DNA of 64,000 nt from JANYHH01 sp965249745 (GTDB lineage: Bacteria; Deinococcota; Deinococci; Deinococcales; JAAFIG01). Both the position numbers and the translations under genes were made by a program. Shown here one piece after another: positions 1 to 8,233 of this stretch. Within the stretch, counting starts at the first letter, position 1. Every line of letters begins with the position of its first letter. The DNA is taken from positions 124,001 to 188,000 of the forward strand of contig OZ252252.1 of NCBI GenBank assembly GCA_965249745.1. The letters are read 5' to 3'. The notes below the pieces were generated by a model. It saw nothing but the letters and a program-made list of their open reading frames with translations, made no database searches and was not told where the DNA came from.

Positions 1-147
1 TACGACAGAATACGGTTTTCACGCAGCGGCGAATCTTGTACTCGTTAATACCCACAGCTCGAGCTGCCCCACCAGAATCACCTCACCGAACGTTCCCCTC
101 GAGATCGTGACCGAGATCGTAACTCGAGTCTGACGCTACGGGTGCGA

Positions 148-167
148 GGGCGCAGCGTGCTGCGCCC
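148..167 (-). terminator. possible hairpin terminator after dnaJ
   Basis: An 8-bp perfect stem (GGGCGCAG / CTGCGCCC) with a 4-nt loop lies about 45 bases past the dnaJ stop codon. No T-run follows on the minus strand, so it may be a weak terminator or only an mRNA 3'-end hairpin. The rest of bases 1-210 shows nothing I can name. Confidence 0.35.
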
Positions 168-210
168 CTGCCAACGATTCGGTGAACTCTGGACGTGATA
201 AAGCCTGGGA

Positions 211-1347
211 TCAATCGCCGCGAAACGCCTTACCAATCTTTTGCAGCAAGGTCTGCGGCTGCGCGATTTCCTCACCGACCTCCTTGGCGTACTCCTCGAG
301 CAGTTCCTTGGCGCGTTTGCTGAGCTTCTTGGGAACCGTGACTTCCAGGGTCACGATCAGGTCGCCGTCGCCCCTGGATTGCAGGCGCGGCATACCCTTG
401 GCGCGCAGCTTCACGAGTTCTCCGGACTGTGCGCCCGCGTGAACCTCGATGATTTGCGTTCCGTCCAGGGTTGGGATTTCAAACTTGCCCCCCAGGGCGG
501 CCTGGGCCAGTCCGATTGGCAGACTGTAGTGCAGGTCGTCACCGTCTCGAGTCAGGTGCTCGTGCGGTTCCAGGTCCAGGTAGACGTATAGGTCTCCGGC
601 GGGACCGCCGTTCAGACCTTGATTGCCCTGCCCAGAGACGCGCAGACGGTAACCGCCGTCAATCCCCTTCGGGAGTTGCACGGTCACCTGTTCCTGCTTG
701 ATCGTGCGGCCGCGCCCGTGGCACTTCTCGCACGGCTCGGGGTTGAGTTCGCCGGTTCCCTGGCAGGTCGGGCAGGGTGCGGCCGTCATAAAATTCCCCA
801 GAATGGTGCGCTGGGTTTGCCGGACCTGACCGCTGCCGTTGCAGGTCGTGCAGGTTTGCACGCCCTTGCCGCCCGGTTCGGCTCGAGACCCGTGGCAGCG
901 GTCGCAGTTCACCAAGCGGTCCACGTCCACCTCGATGGAAGACCCGGCTCGAGCCTGTTCCAGAGTGATTCGGGCTTCGACTTGCAGGTCCTCGCCGCGC
1001 CCTGGGCGGCGGGCATTGCCAGCGCGTCCACCGCCGCGCCCGCCTCCGAAGATGTCACCGCCGAAGACGCTGTTAAATAAATCGAACAGGTCGCCGGACT
1101 GGGAGAAGCCGCCCTCGAAACCGCCAGGCGTGCCGACCCGGCCGAACTGGTCGTACTGAGCGCGTTTCTCCGGGTCGGATAGGCCAGCGTAGGCTTCGTT
1201 GATCTGCTTGAATTTCTCTTCGGCTTCCTTGTTGCCCGGATTCTTATCCGGGTGGTACTTCAGCGCCAGGGCGCGGTAGGCGCGTTTGATCTCGTCACCA
1301 TCGGCGCTCTTGGCGACTCCGAGAATTTCGTAGTAATCCATGCTCAT
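211..1347 (-). CDS. dnaJ: Chaperone protein DnaJ
   Basis: This is an Hsp40 co-chaperone that delivers unfolded cytoplasmic clients to DnaK and stimulates its ATPase. The 378-residue product has the full type-I layout: an N-terminal J domain with the HPD motif (KYHPDKNPG, about residue 33), a Gly/Phe-rich linker, a zinc-binding centre with four CxxCxGxG-type repeats (CDRCHGSR, CTTCNGSG, CPTCQGTG, CEKCHGRG) and a C-terminal substrate-binding domain. The start at 1347 (MSMDYYEILG) is preferred over an upstream in-frame start because GAAGGG lies just before it and the upstream extension would run through a TATAAT box. It is transcribed away from the injection-system genes. Nothing shows that it serves them specifically, although chaperones often help assemble large complexes. 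Confidence 0.97.
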   Translation of the reverse strand: MSMDYYEILGVAKSADGDEIKRAYRALALKYHPDKNPGNKEAEEKFKQINEAYAGLSDPEKRAQYDQFGRVGTPGGFEGGFSQSGDLFDLFNSVFGGDIFGGGRGGGRAGNARRPGRGEDLQVEARITLEQARAGSSIEVDVDRLVNCDRCHGSRAEPGGKGVQTCTTCNGSGQVRQTQRTILGNFMTAAPCPTCQGTGELNPEPCEKCHGRGRTIKQEQVTVQLPKGIDGGYRLRVSGQGNQGLNGGPAGDLYVYLDLEPHEHLTRDGDDLHYSLPIGLAQAALGGKFEIPTLDGTQIIEVHAGAQSGELVKLRAKGMPRLQSRGDGDLIVTLEVTVPKKLSKRAKELLEEYAKEVGEEIAQPQTLLQKIGKAFRGD

Positions 1348-1372
1348 CCCTTCGATCCAACCGTCTGGCGGG

Positions 1373-1378
1373 ATTATA
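1373..1378 (-). promoter_or_regulatory. -10 box (TATAAT) for dnaJ
   Basis: On the minus strand a perfect TATAAT lies 25 bases upstream of the chosen dnaJ start. No good -35 hexamer is visible at 17 bases, so the -35 assignment is open. Confidence 0.5.
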
Positions 1379-1479
1379 CATACCGGACTCAAGTTTCATG
1401 CGTGAACTGGAACGCTTTGCGGGCCCACTCAAGCTGAGGTGAATCTGAAACGAAACCGATTTCGGGCGTTCAGGACAGG

Positions 1480-1515
1480 CTTTTTTGGGCTTCTGGCGAT
1501 ACTTTTTTGGGCTTC
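1480..1515 (+). repeat. 14-bp direct repeat pair upstream of the eCIS block
   Basis: Two identical copies of CTTTTTTGGGCTTC start at 1480 and 1502, exactly 22 bp apart (two helical turns). They lie about 130 bases before the first eCIS gene, in the dnaJ-eCIS divergent spacer. A TAGCAT sequence at 1519-1524 could be a -10 box. The same-face spacing suggests a site for a dimeric or tandem-binding regulator of the locus; that role is inference. Confidence 0.45.
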
Positions 1516-1641
1516 GTGTAGCATCAATACCGAACGCCGCGTTTCGACCCAAAGCCCACTCTCCAGATCAACAGCATCGTGCCGCACAACGCGGTCTCGA
1601 GGCTCGGGGTCGTATCGCCCCAAAGCTACGAAAGGAGTTTC

Positions 1642-3204
1642 ATGCCGGAGTACCTATCCCCAGGCGTCTACATCGAGGAGATCAATTCCGGGCCGCGCCC
1701 GATCGAGGGCGTTGGCACGTCCACGGCCGCGTTCGTCGGTTTCGCCCCGAGCGGACCCGCCAACAGTCCCATGCTGGTCACCTCGTGGCAGCAGTACGTG
1801 GATACCTACGGCTCCTTGGAGGAGGGCGGCAGTCGCAACCCACACATGCCGGGCGCGTACCTGTCGCACAGCATCTATGGGTTCTTCAACAACGGCGGCG
1901 CACGGGCGTACGTCACTCGCGTGGTTGCCACAGGCGGCAAGAACGACGACAAGCCCGCCTCGGCGCAACTCCCGAGCCGCGCCTCCAAGGCCGTGCCCAG
2001 CCTGACGATCAGCACCAAAGGCGCACCCTCGAGCGACGTGCAGGTAGATATCACTCGCCCACCGTCGGACGACGTGGACGAGGGCGCGTTCACGCTGAAG
2101 GTGAAATTGGGCAGCGTCGAAGAGGTCTATGAGAACGTGGTCCTGGGGAAACCCCCGAAGGGCGCGAAATCCAGGGCTGTGACCGAAGCCGTGGCGCAGA
2201 GCCAGATCATCACGATTGTCGAAGAAAAGGCCGCGGGCGCACCCGCCGAGCGCGCCCCGGAACTCGGTAGCTTCGTCATCAAAGCCGCCCAGGGCGGAGC
2301 GCTGCCGATGGTTCAGTCCACCCACTTCGTTGGTGATGTCTCCACCCGCACCGGTTTGGAAGGTCTCGAGATCGCTGAGGATGTCACGATCCTGGTGGCC
2401 CCCGATCTGATGAGCGCCTACGAGCAGGGCATGATTGACAAGGACGGCGTGAAAGCCGTGCAGATGGCCATGATGAACCACTGCGAGCGCGTGCGTGGGC
2501 GCATGGCGATCATTGATCCGCTGCCGAACATGACGCCGCAGGAAGTCAAGAAGTGGCGCGAGAAGGATGCCAATTACGACTCGCAGGCGGCCGCCATGTA
2601 CTACCCGTGGATCAAAGTCAACGGTCCCGACGGCAAGCCGATGGCCGTGCCACCGTCCGGTCACATGGCGGGCATCTGGGCCAGAAACGACAACGAGCGC
2701 GGGGTTCACAAGGCTCCCGCCAACGAGGTCGTGCGCGGCGCGCTCGATCCGGTCACGCCGATCACCAAGGGCGAGCAGGACACGCTCAACCCGAGCGGCG
2801 TCAACTGCATCCGCACCTTCACCGGCATGGGCGTGCGCGTCTGGGGAGCCAGAACCTTGTCCTCCGATCCGGCCTGGCGTTACATCAACGTGCGCCGTCT
2901 CTTTAATTACGTAGAGAAATCCGTGGAGCGCGGCACGCAGTGGGTCGTCTTCGAGCCGAACGACATGAACCTCTGGGAGCGCGTCAAGCGCGATGTCAAC
3001 GCCTTCCTGACAGTCGTCTGGCGCGAGGGGGCGCTGTTCGGAGCCTCACCGAACCAGGCCTTCTTCGTGAAGTGCGACGCTGGCAACAACCCGCCTGAAA
3101 CCCGCGATCTGGGCCGCCTGTACGTCGAAGTCGGTCTGTCCCCGGTCAAACCCGCCGAATTTGTGATCCTGCAATTCTCGCAGTACACCGGCGGCGGCGC
3201 GTAA
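1642..3204 (+). CDS. eCIS tail sheath protein
   Basis: This is the contractile sheath subunit that surrounds the inner tube and shortens to drive it into a target. The 520-residue product begins with the family's typical start (MPEYLSPGVYIEEI) and ends with a well-preserved sheath C-terminal domain (NDMNLWERVKRDVNAFL, then LGRLYVEVGLSPVKPAEFV). The start at 1642 is chosen because AAGGAG sits 5 bases upstream; the longer in-frame extension to 1579 lacks support. Only one sheath gene is present, whereas Afp and PVC loci carry several. It heads the plus-strand block and is followed by a hairpin and two tube genes. The phage-like gene order without head genes supports an extracellular injection system rather than a phage tail. 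Confidence 0.95.
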   Translation: MPEYLSPGVYIEEINSGPRPIEGVGTSTAAFVGFAPSGPANSPMLVTSWQQYVDTYGSLEEGGSRNPHMPGAYLSHSIYGFFNNGGARAYVTRVVATGGKNDDKPASAQLPSRASKAVPSLTISTKGAPSSDVQVDITRPPSDDVDEGAFTLKVKLGSVEEVYENVVLGKPPKGAKSRAVTEAVAQSQIITIVEEKAAGAPAERAPELGSFVIKAAQGGALPMVQSTHFVGDVSTRTGLEGLEIAEDVTILVAPDLMSAYEQGMIDKDGVKAVQMAMMNHCERVRGRMAIIDPLPNMTPQEVKKWREKDANYDSQAAAMYYPWIKVNGPDGKPMAVPPSGHMAGIWARNDNERGVHKAPANEVVRGALDPVTPITKGEQDTLNPSGVNCIRTFTGMGVRVWGARTLSSDPAWRYINVRRLFNYVEKSVERGTQWVVFEPNDMNLWERVKRDVNAFLTVVWREGALFGASPNQAFFVKCDAGNNPPETRDLGRLYVEVGLSPVKPAEFVILQFSQYTGGGA

Positions 3205-3216
3205 CCGAAATCTTCA

Positions 3217-3239
3217 GTATTTCCTTACTGCGGAAATAC
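3217..3239 (+). other. intergenic hairpin after the sheath gene
   Basis: GTATTTCC and GGAAATAC form an 8-bp perfect stem with a 7-nt loop, starting 13 bases after the sheath stop. There is no T-run. It may protect the sheath mRNA 3' end or slow read-through into the tube gene. Confidence 0.4.
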
Positions 3240-3246
3240 GCACGTG

Positions 3247-3313
3247 GAAATCTTGGACGGTCTCGAGATAGCTGCTTCTGGATTTGAAGCGAAATTCAGA
3301 GGTCCGAGTTTTT
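3247..3313 (+). repeat. partial copy of the CTTGGA-type interspersed repeat
   Basis: It begins with AAATCTTGGAC and ends with GTCCGAGTTTTT, resembling the termini of the 73-74-bp elements at 13722 and 38705, and carries an internal CTCGAG. The interior is not similar, so membership is tentative. It lies in the sheath-tube spacer. Confidence 0.35.
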
Positions 3314-3398
3314 ACCAGGAGACCCTTCAGCAAGAATCCATTGGCTCTTCTCCCACTCGAGCAGATCAGGCTCAGGGGAACACGAAAGGAACTGAATC

Positions 3399-3857
3399 AT
3401 GGCAGATACCAAGAACGATCCCGTTAATTCATCATTTTTTATGGTTGATTTCGGCGACAACCGCAAGGGGTACTTCACGTCCGTGTCCGGTGGTGGCAGC
3501 GAATTCGAGACGATTCAGCACAAAGAGGTCGGTGAGAAAGGCAAGATCACCTACCGCGCGGTTCCCGGTACGCAGAAGTTCACACCAGTCGAATTGCAAC
3601 GCGGGATCACGGACAGCTACGAACTCTGGGAATGGTTCGAGAAGATTCAGAACGGCAAGGTCGGCGAGGCCCGTTACGACGGTTCCCTGGTAGCCTTCGA
3701 TGCCTCCGGCGAAAAAGAGGTGGCGCGTTGGAACATCACCCAGGGTTGGCCCTCCAAACTGACCTTCCCGAAGCTGGATGCCAAGGCGAACGAACTGGCC
3801 ATGGAATCCATGACGATTCAGCACACCGGCTTCATCCGCGTCAAGCCGGGCGGCTGA
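3399..3857 (+). CDS. eCIS tube protein (T4 gp19-like), first copy
   Basis: This is an inner tube subunit that stacks in hexameric rings inside the sheath and is propelled outward on contraction. The 152-residue length fits the phage tail tube (gp19/Afp1) family. Family-like segments include FFMVDFGDN near the start, the VELQRGITDSYELWEWFEKI helix region and a C-terminal AMESMTIQHTGF strand. AAAGGA lies 9 bases before the ATG. A strong 12-bp hairpin follows the stop codon, which would suit a gene needed in more copies than its downstream neighbours. A second, diverged tube protein is encoded at 4430. Confidence 0.92.
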   Translation: MADTKNDPVNSSFFMVDFGDNRKGYFTSVSGGGSEFETIQHKEVGEKGKITYRAVPGTQKFTPVELQRGITDSYELWEWFEKIQNGKVGEARYDGSLVAFDASGEKEVARWNITQGWPSKLTFPKLDAKANELAMESMTIQHTGFIRVKPGG

Positions 3858-3875
3858 GGCAGCCTTGAAACTTTT

Positions 3876-3904
3876 GGGAAGGGGAACGACGCGTTCCCCT
3901 TCCC
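3876..3904 (+). terminator. strong 12-bp hairpin after tube gene 1 (attenuator-like)
   Basis: GGGAAGGGGAAC and GTTCCCCTTCCC pair perfectly over 12 bp with a 5-nt loop. No T-run follows, so read-through or mRNA 3'-end protection is as likely as full termination. A new -10 box (TAGGCT) appears 28 bases later. Confidence 0.55.
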
Positions 3905-3932
3905 AGGCGGGTCGTGAAATAGCAACGCGGGG

Positions 3933-3938
3933 TAGGCT
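3933..3938 (+). promoter_or_regulatory. -10 box (TAGGCT) for a leaderless internal promoter
   Basis: TAGGCT ends 6 bases before the ATG at 3945, with no Shine-Dalgarno between. This is the same geometry as seven other genes in this window, suggesting transcription starts at or next to the start codon. It would re-initiate transcription after the hairpin at 3876. Confidence 0.45.
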
Positions 3939-3944
3939 CAGCCC

Positions 3945-4310
3945 ATGAACACTGAATTCTCTTTTTCCCTGCCGATTGGTTACGTTGACGAACACCGCCA
4001 GCGCCACCAGCAGGGCGTGATTCGCCTCGCCACGGCCAGAGACGAAATCGAACCGCTGTCCGACCCTCGAGTGAAACACAACGAGCTGTACCTGGGTGTG
4101 CTGCTCCTGAGCCGCGTGGTGACGCAACTGGGAAGCTTGGAGGTCGTGACCACGGATGTCATCGAGAACCTGTTCTCCGCCGATTACGCCTACCTTCAAG
4201 AGTTGTACTTGCAGTTGAACAGCCGCGACAACGTGATCGAAACGCAGTGCCCGAAATGCGCGCATCGCTTCGAGTTGGACCTGGTACCCGCCGTGGGAGT
4301 TGATGCGTGA
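3945..4310 (+). CDS. eCIS tail assembly chaperone-like protein
   Basis: The 121-residue product resembles phage tail assembly (gp41-like) proteins often found beside eCIS tube genes. They are thought to help sheath or tube assembly rather than to be structural. Visible features are a beta-rich N-terminus (FSFSLPIGYVDE), a helical middle (NELYLGVLLLSRVVTQLG; DYAYLQELYLQLN) and a CxxC pair near the C-terminus (CPKCAHRFEL) that could bind zinc. It overlaps the next micro-gene by 4 bases (GTGA), pointing to translational coupling. It appears to have its own leaderless promoter. The exact role is inferred from position. Confidence 0.7.
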   Translation: MNTEFSFSLPIGYVDEHRQRHQQGVIRLATARDEIEPLSDPRVKHNELYLGVLLLSRVVTQLGSLEVVTTDVIENLFSADYAYLQELYLQLNSRDNVIETQCPKCAHRFELDLVPAVGVDA

Positions 4311-4426
4311 GTCAGGACAAGGTGGATATCGAAAAATTGGCTGCCGAAGTCTACAAGCTGATGCAGGCAGAAGCCCGGCAAGCCAAGACTCGAGGTCAGA
4401 GGGACGCTGGTAGGAAGCGCAGGTGA
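4307..4426 (+). CDS. 39-residue eCIS micro-protein
   Basis: This is a short gene starting with GTG inside the previous stop region (GTGA overlap) and ending 3 bases before the next gene. The product is MSQDKVDIEKLAAEVYKLMQ followed by a basic tail ending in GRKRR. It is predicted to be one amphipathic helix. The pattern D-x-E-x-L-A-x-x-V-Y recurs at the extreme C-terminus of the large DUF4157 protein at 4886 (DLEGLARQVYDVL), also followed by a basic tail. The shared segment may be a docking or membrane-interaction helix used by this system. Small proteins at this position occur in other eCIS loci, but I cannot assign a function. Confidence 0.7.
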   Translation: MSQDKVDIEKLAAEVYKLMQAEARQAKTRGQRDAGRKRR

Positions 4427-4429
4427 ACC

Positions 4430-4873
4430 GTGGCAAACAACAGCAAGGATTCTTTCTCGTCGCAGCGCTTCTACGTCTCGATTGACGGCGCGGGCATCGA
4501 ACAGGCCGTCTTCACCGAAGTGTCCGGCTTGCAATTAGAAATTGAAACGATGGAGTACACCGAGGGCGGGGTCAACGATTTCACCCATCGCCTGCCAGGA
4601 CGCGTCAAAAGCAGCACCCTGACCTTGAAACGTGGATTGACAAATAAGAATGATTTTTTGCAGTGGCTCTCTGACGTGTCCTTGGGAACGATCAAGCGCC
4701 GAAGCTTGACGATCATCATGTACGACGCCAAAGGCGAGGAGTTACAACGCTGGAATTTCAACGGGGCCTATCCCACAAAGTGGAGCGGCCCGCAGTTCAC
4801 CATGGCCTCCAATGCGATTGCGATTGAGAGCATTGAGTTTGCTCACGGGGGCATGCAGCTCCCGAAGAAATAA
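4430..4873 (+). CDS. eCIS tube protein (T4 gp19-like), second copy
   Basis: This 147-residue tube-family protein (Afp5/Pvc5 type) probably forms the first tube layer next to the baseplate or a minor part of the tube. Family-like features are FYVSIDGAGIEQAVFTEVSG near the start, the TLTLKRGLTNKNDFLQWL region and the C-terminal IAIESIEFAHGG strand. The start is GTG at 4430, directly after the micro-gene stop; no strong Shine-Dalgarno is visible, which fits coupled translation. It is diverged from the tube protein at 3399, as expected if the two occupy different positions in the tube. Confidence 0.92.
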   Translation: MANNSKDSFSSQRFYVSIDGAGIEQAVFTEVSGLQLEIETMEYTEGGVNDFTHRLPGRVKSSTLTLKRGLTNKNDFLQWLSDVSLGTIKRRSLTIIMYDAKGEELQRWNFNGAYPTKWSGPQFTMASNAIAIESIEFAHGGMQLPKK

Positions 4874-4885
4874 TAGATACCGACC

Positions 4886-7800
4886 ATGACCGGGTTGCTC
4901 GAGCGTGTCCAACGAAATCGCGCCTTTGCGCGCAGGGTGTACGCGGCGCACACCCTGGCGTTACGTCAGGGCGTGCCGCAGGTGTTGCGGCCGCTCGAGC
5001 TGCAACAGGTCTCAATCGCGGCATCGCAACGCAGGGCGGTCACGCCTCAGCTAGCTGTCGGTCTACCGCCGAGAACAATCCAGACACGGTCACCCGCCAG
5101 CCTCGAGCCTTCAGTCTTCAGCCCCAGTTCCTTTGAGCCAAGGCTGTCAGACGCTGCCGAGCAGGTCACAGGTCCAGAGGCGTCTAGTCTCACGAGCCTG
5201 GCAGAGTTTGAGGATGCAGCGCTTGAGAATGCGGCGCTCGAGAATGCGGCGCTCGAGGGGGCTGAGAATGAGGCAGGTCTTCCTACAAACATGTCCGAGA
5301 TGGAGGACGCCGCGCTCGAGCCGGATGGGAATGAGGCGGCTGAACCCATTACCGCAACGCAGTTACCATCGGCGTTTTCAGAGAACGACTCGAGCGCGGC
5401 GAGGCAAGACTCTGACGCGCCCGCGCTGGTCTCCGATGCCGCCAGGTCAAGCCCCGCAAACCCTCGAGCTGAGGTGGCCGCGAAACTGGCCGCATTGGAA
5501 CCGCTCGAGACCTCAGAGGTTCAGTCGCAGCTCGCACCGCCCGCGCGAACTGCGGACGCACCCGTGGTCGAAGCGGGAACGAACGAACGATCTCAACTGA
5601 AATCCGGAACAACTTTTGAGGCGGACCTCGAGATCGCCCTTGAGGCAAAGGAGCCGGAGCAGCCCGAGCTGACGGCAACCCCGGCCCTCCCAGCAGTGAC
5701 GCCGGAAACGCTCGAGTCGCAGCCAAGTGCGGAAGAGTCGCAGAGTGCAGCCTCGTTATTGACGCGCACCGATTTGATGCGCCCTGGACTGACACCCGCC
5801 GAGGCTGCCACCGTCTTGCGCTCGCTTGATGCTCCCGAAACCGTCACCGCCATGCCAGCAAGACTCGAGGCTCCGTTAGATCCGTTAGAGACGTTGACCC
5901 GCCAGATCAGTGGCTCCGGCGATCTGACCAAGGCTAGCCTGGCAAGCGCGGCTCCAGGCGAGGCAGAACAGCTCCAGGCGAACCTCGAGCCGGAGTTGAA
6001 TTCGGGACCGACCGAAACTACGCGTGCCAACGCGTCGGAACCCGTGGCAGCGGTCGAAACATCAGCCTCGGAACCAGCAATCGCAACAGCGCCCACCCCA
6101 GCCGCCCTCGAACCTGGAGTCTCGAGGGCGGCTGGGGTGAAGCGGTCGGTCGGGCAAGCAGAAACAACCCCGAACACGCCCAACCTCGAGACGCCAGTCT
6201 CGCCTGAGATCCCTGTATTGCAAACACCCGCACCGCAAACGCAAACACCGCCCGGAGCGCGATTCATCGCGGTCGAAGAGGTCCAGGCGAAACCGCCGCG
6301 CAACATGCCACCGCGTAGTGTGTCGTCACGCACCCCACCCCAAGAGGATTCGCCACTCGCTCAATCGCCAGAGGCATCCGTTGCACAGTCAGCCGCTACA
6401 CAGGCATCTGCTACACAGTCGGCCACCCCGTCATCGTCTCAGTCCAACCCACCGGAAGCGAACACGGTCGGTCTGCCAGCCATCGAAGCACCCGTGACCG
6501 GGGCGGACAGCGGTCAACGCAGTCTCAGGGACTGGGGACGCCTCCTGCAAGAGCGCTTCTCACCGGAGGCACCCGCCGACCCCGAGCGTGAACCGACTGA
6601 AACGCAGAACACAGATTCGAACACAGACGCAACCCCCGCCCAGGCGCTCCCGGATGACGGGGGGCGCTCAAGCCCCGGTCGTTCCTTCCGTGCCTCGCTG
6701 CCACCGCAGGAGACCGTGCCGGAAGCCAGTGCTGATGAGGCGGGAGCGGGGGTCGCGGAGACTGCGGAAAGCAACGCCGGGCCGCGCACGCTCAAGGACT
6801 GGGGGCGCACGCTTCGGCAACTCTTTTCCCCCGAAGACGCAGCCCCAACCGACAGCCAGGCAACCCGGCGTCCGAGCGCCAACCCAGATCCGGTTCAACA
6901 GGTCTCGCAACCCGTCGCACCTCGAGTCGCAACGCCAGGAGTCGCAACGTCACGGGCGCAGAACATTGTGCAGAAGATCGCGCCGAACCGCAGCTCCAGC
7001 AGTCAGCCCGAGGCCCCTCGAGCGGGTTCGTCGCGGCGTTTCGTCGAACCGCGCCAGACGCAAACGCCCGCCCGCCCGCCTTCCAGTGGGCAACGCTCGA
7101 GCACGCAAGCTCCGAACCCGCAACCCAGCCCGCAGCAGAACACGCTCTCGCGCAACCCCTCCCGAACCGGACCGAGCGGTGAGTTCACGACCTCGACCGC
7201 TGCGCCCCCCACAGACTCACCCGTTCTTTCGTCGCAACTCGAGTCGTCTCAGCTCGAGCGCCCGGCAATTGATCCCGCGATCCCACCCAACCCAACACCA
7301 GGGAATGACGCCGCTCAGAGTCCAGCACCCGAGCACGCGCCGCTCGAGCGGGTAGAACTGAGCGGTCACACGCGGCGCTTCCTCGAGCCGCTGGTTGGAT
7401 TCGATCCGGGTGCGGTCAACGTCTACACCGGGGACGCGGTGACAGAAATCGCCCGCGACCTGCGGGCGGACGCCGCCGCCGTGGATGGCGATGTCCTGCT
7501 GCCAAACGCCACTAACCTCGAATCACCAGGGCAACTGGGTTTGTTGGCGCACGAGTTGGTTCACGTGCCGCAGCAGCGCCGCTTCGCCCCGGCCCGCAGT
7601 ACTGACTCCGATCAACCCGCCCCGCCAGGTCAGCCGGGCAACATCAGCGCCTCGAGCGCCCCGGTCGTGAGCGACACGGCGAGCTGGACTTCCGAGGAGA
7701 GTCGGGCCCGTCTAGCTGAGGCTCGAGTCGCGCGATTAGCGGGCGGTGAATCTGCTTCGCTCGCGCCCGCCGCCGGTCGCTGGAACGGCCTGCCCGCGCC

Positions 7801-8155
7801 GTGGGAACCGATGCCTGACCTGGGCGCACCTGTGAATCACACGGCGACCAGCGACAACGTGATTTCCCTGATTGGATCGGGATTGTCCAACGATGCCTGG
7901 GGCGACACGGCCACCAGCACCAGCGCCCCCTCGAGCGGTTTAGCACCCAGCCCATCTGTCTCTGGCAGCTCGAGCGCGTCCGGTGCAAGCTCTTCCAGTG
8001 GTGCGCAGCTCGCCGAGCAGGACCGTGAACTGCCCCAGGGCGAAGCCGCGTCCCAGTCTGGCGCTGGAGCCGCGCCCGATCTCGAGGGGTTGGCGCGACA
8101 AGTCTACGACGTGTTGAAGCGCAAATTAGCCCACGAACGACGGCGAGGTGGTTAG
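4886..8155 (+). CDS. large disordered DUF4157-domain eCIS protein
   Basis: This 1,089-residue protein is mostly low-complexity Ala/Pro/Glu/Ser/Gln sequence, so largely disordered. Near residue 826 it acquires a degenerate DUF4157 domain (GHTRRFLEPLVGFD ... HELVHVPQQ near residue 888). HELVH still fits the HExxH zinc-metallopeptidase pattern. A motif of the form L-x-DWGR-x-L-x3-FSPE occurs twice (about residues 547 and 636). The last 25 residues repeat the DxExLAxxVY pattern of the micro-protein at 4307. It lies between the tube and LysM genes, where a structural or cargo role is plausible. No tape-measure gene is recognisable, and this is the longest reading frame in the structural block, but it lacks obvious long helices. 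No good ribosome site precedes the ATG. Confidence 0.75.
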   Translation: MTGLLERVQRNRAFARRVYAAHTLALRQGVPQVLRPLELQQVSIAASQRRAVTPQLAVGLPPRTIQTRSPASLEPSVFSPSSFEPRLSDAAEQVTGPEASSLTSLAEFEDAALENAALENAALEGAENEAGLPTNMSEMEDAALEPDGNEAAEPITATQLPSAFSENDSSAARQDSDAPALVSDAARSSPANPRAEVAAKLAALEPLETSEVQSQLAPPARTADAPVVEAGTNERSQLKSGTTFEADLEIALEAKEPEQPELTATPALPAVTPETLESQPSAEESQSAASLLTRTDLMRPGLTPAEAATVLRSLDAPETVTAMPARLEAPLDPLETLTRQISGSGDLTKASLASAAPGEAEQLQANLEPELNSGPTETTRANASEPVAAVETSASEPAIATAPTPAALEPGVSRAAGVKRSVGQAETTPNTPNLETPVSPEIPVLQTPAPQTQTPPGARFIAVEEVQAKPPRNMPPRSVSSRTPPQEDSPLAQSPEASVAQSAATQASATQSATPSSSQSNPPEANTVGLPAIEAPVTGADSGQRSLRDWGRLLQERFSPEAPADPEREPTETQNTDSNTDATPAQALPDDGGRSSPGRSFRASLPPQETVPEASADEAGAGVAETAESNAGPRTLKDWGRTLRQLFSPEDAAPTDSQATRRPSANPDPVQQVSQPVAPRVATPGVATSRAQNIVQKIAPNRSSSSQPEAPRAGSSRRFVEPRQTQTPARPPSSGQRSSTQAPNPQPSPQQNTLSRNPSRTGPSGEFTTSTAAPPTDSPVLSSQLESSQLERPAIDPAIPPNPTPGNDAAQSPAPEHAPLERVELSGHTRRFLEPLVGFDPGAVNVYTGDAVTEIARDLRADAAAVDGDVLLPNATNLESPGQLGLLAHELVHVPQQRRFAPARSTDSDQPAPPGQPGNISASSAPVVSDTASWTSEESRARLAEARVARLAGGESASLAPAAGRWNGLPAPWEPMPDLGAPVNHTATSDNVISLIGSGLSNDAWGDTATSTSAPSSGLAPSPSVSGSSSASGASSSSGAQLAEQDRELPQGEAASQSGAGAAPDLEGLARQVYDVLKRKLAHERRRGG

Positions 8156-8233
8156 CGGTGACGCGACAACCCCAGCTAGTGCAACCCTCTCGAGCCTGCG
8201 AACACCCCCTAGCCCAACCCCGGAGAAACGACC

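Noticed and set aside
1654..2709. 351-codon minus-strand frame opposite the sheath gene
   Set aside because: The sheath gene on the other strand has clear family homology; the antisense frame is a codon-bias shadow rich in His, Arg and Val.
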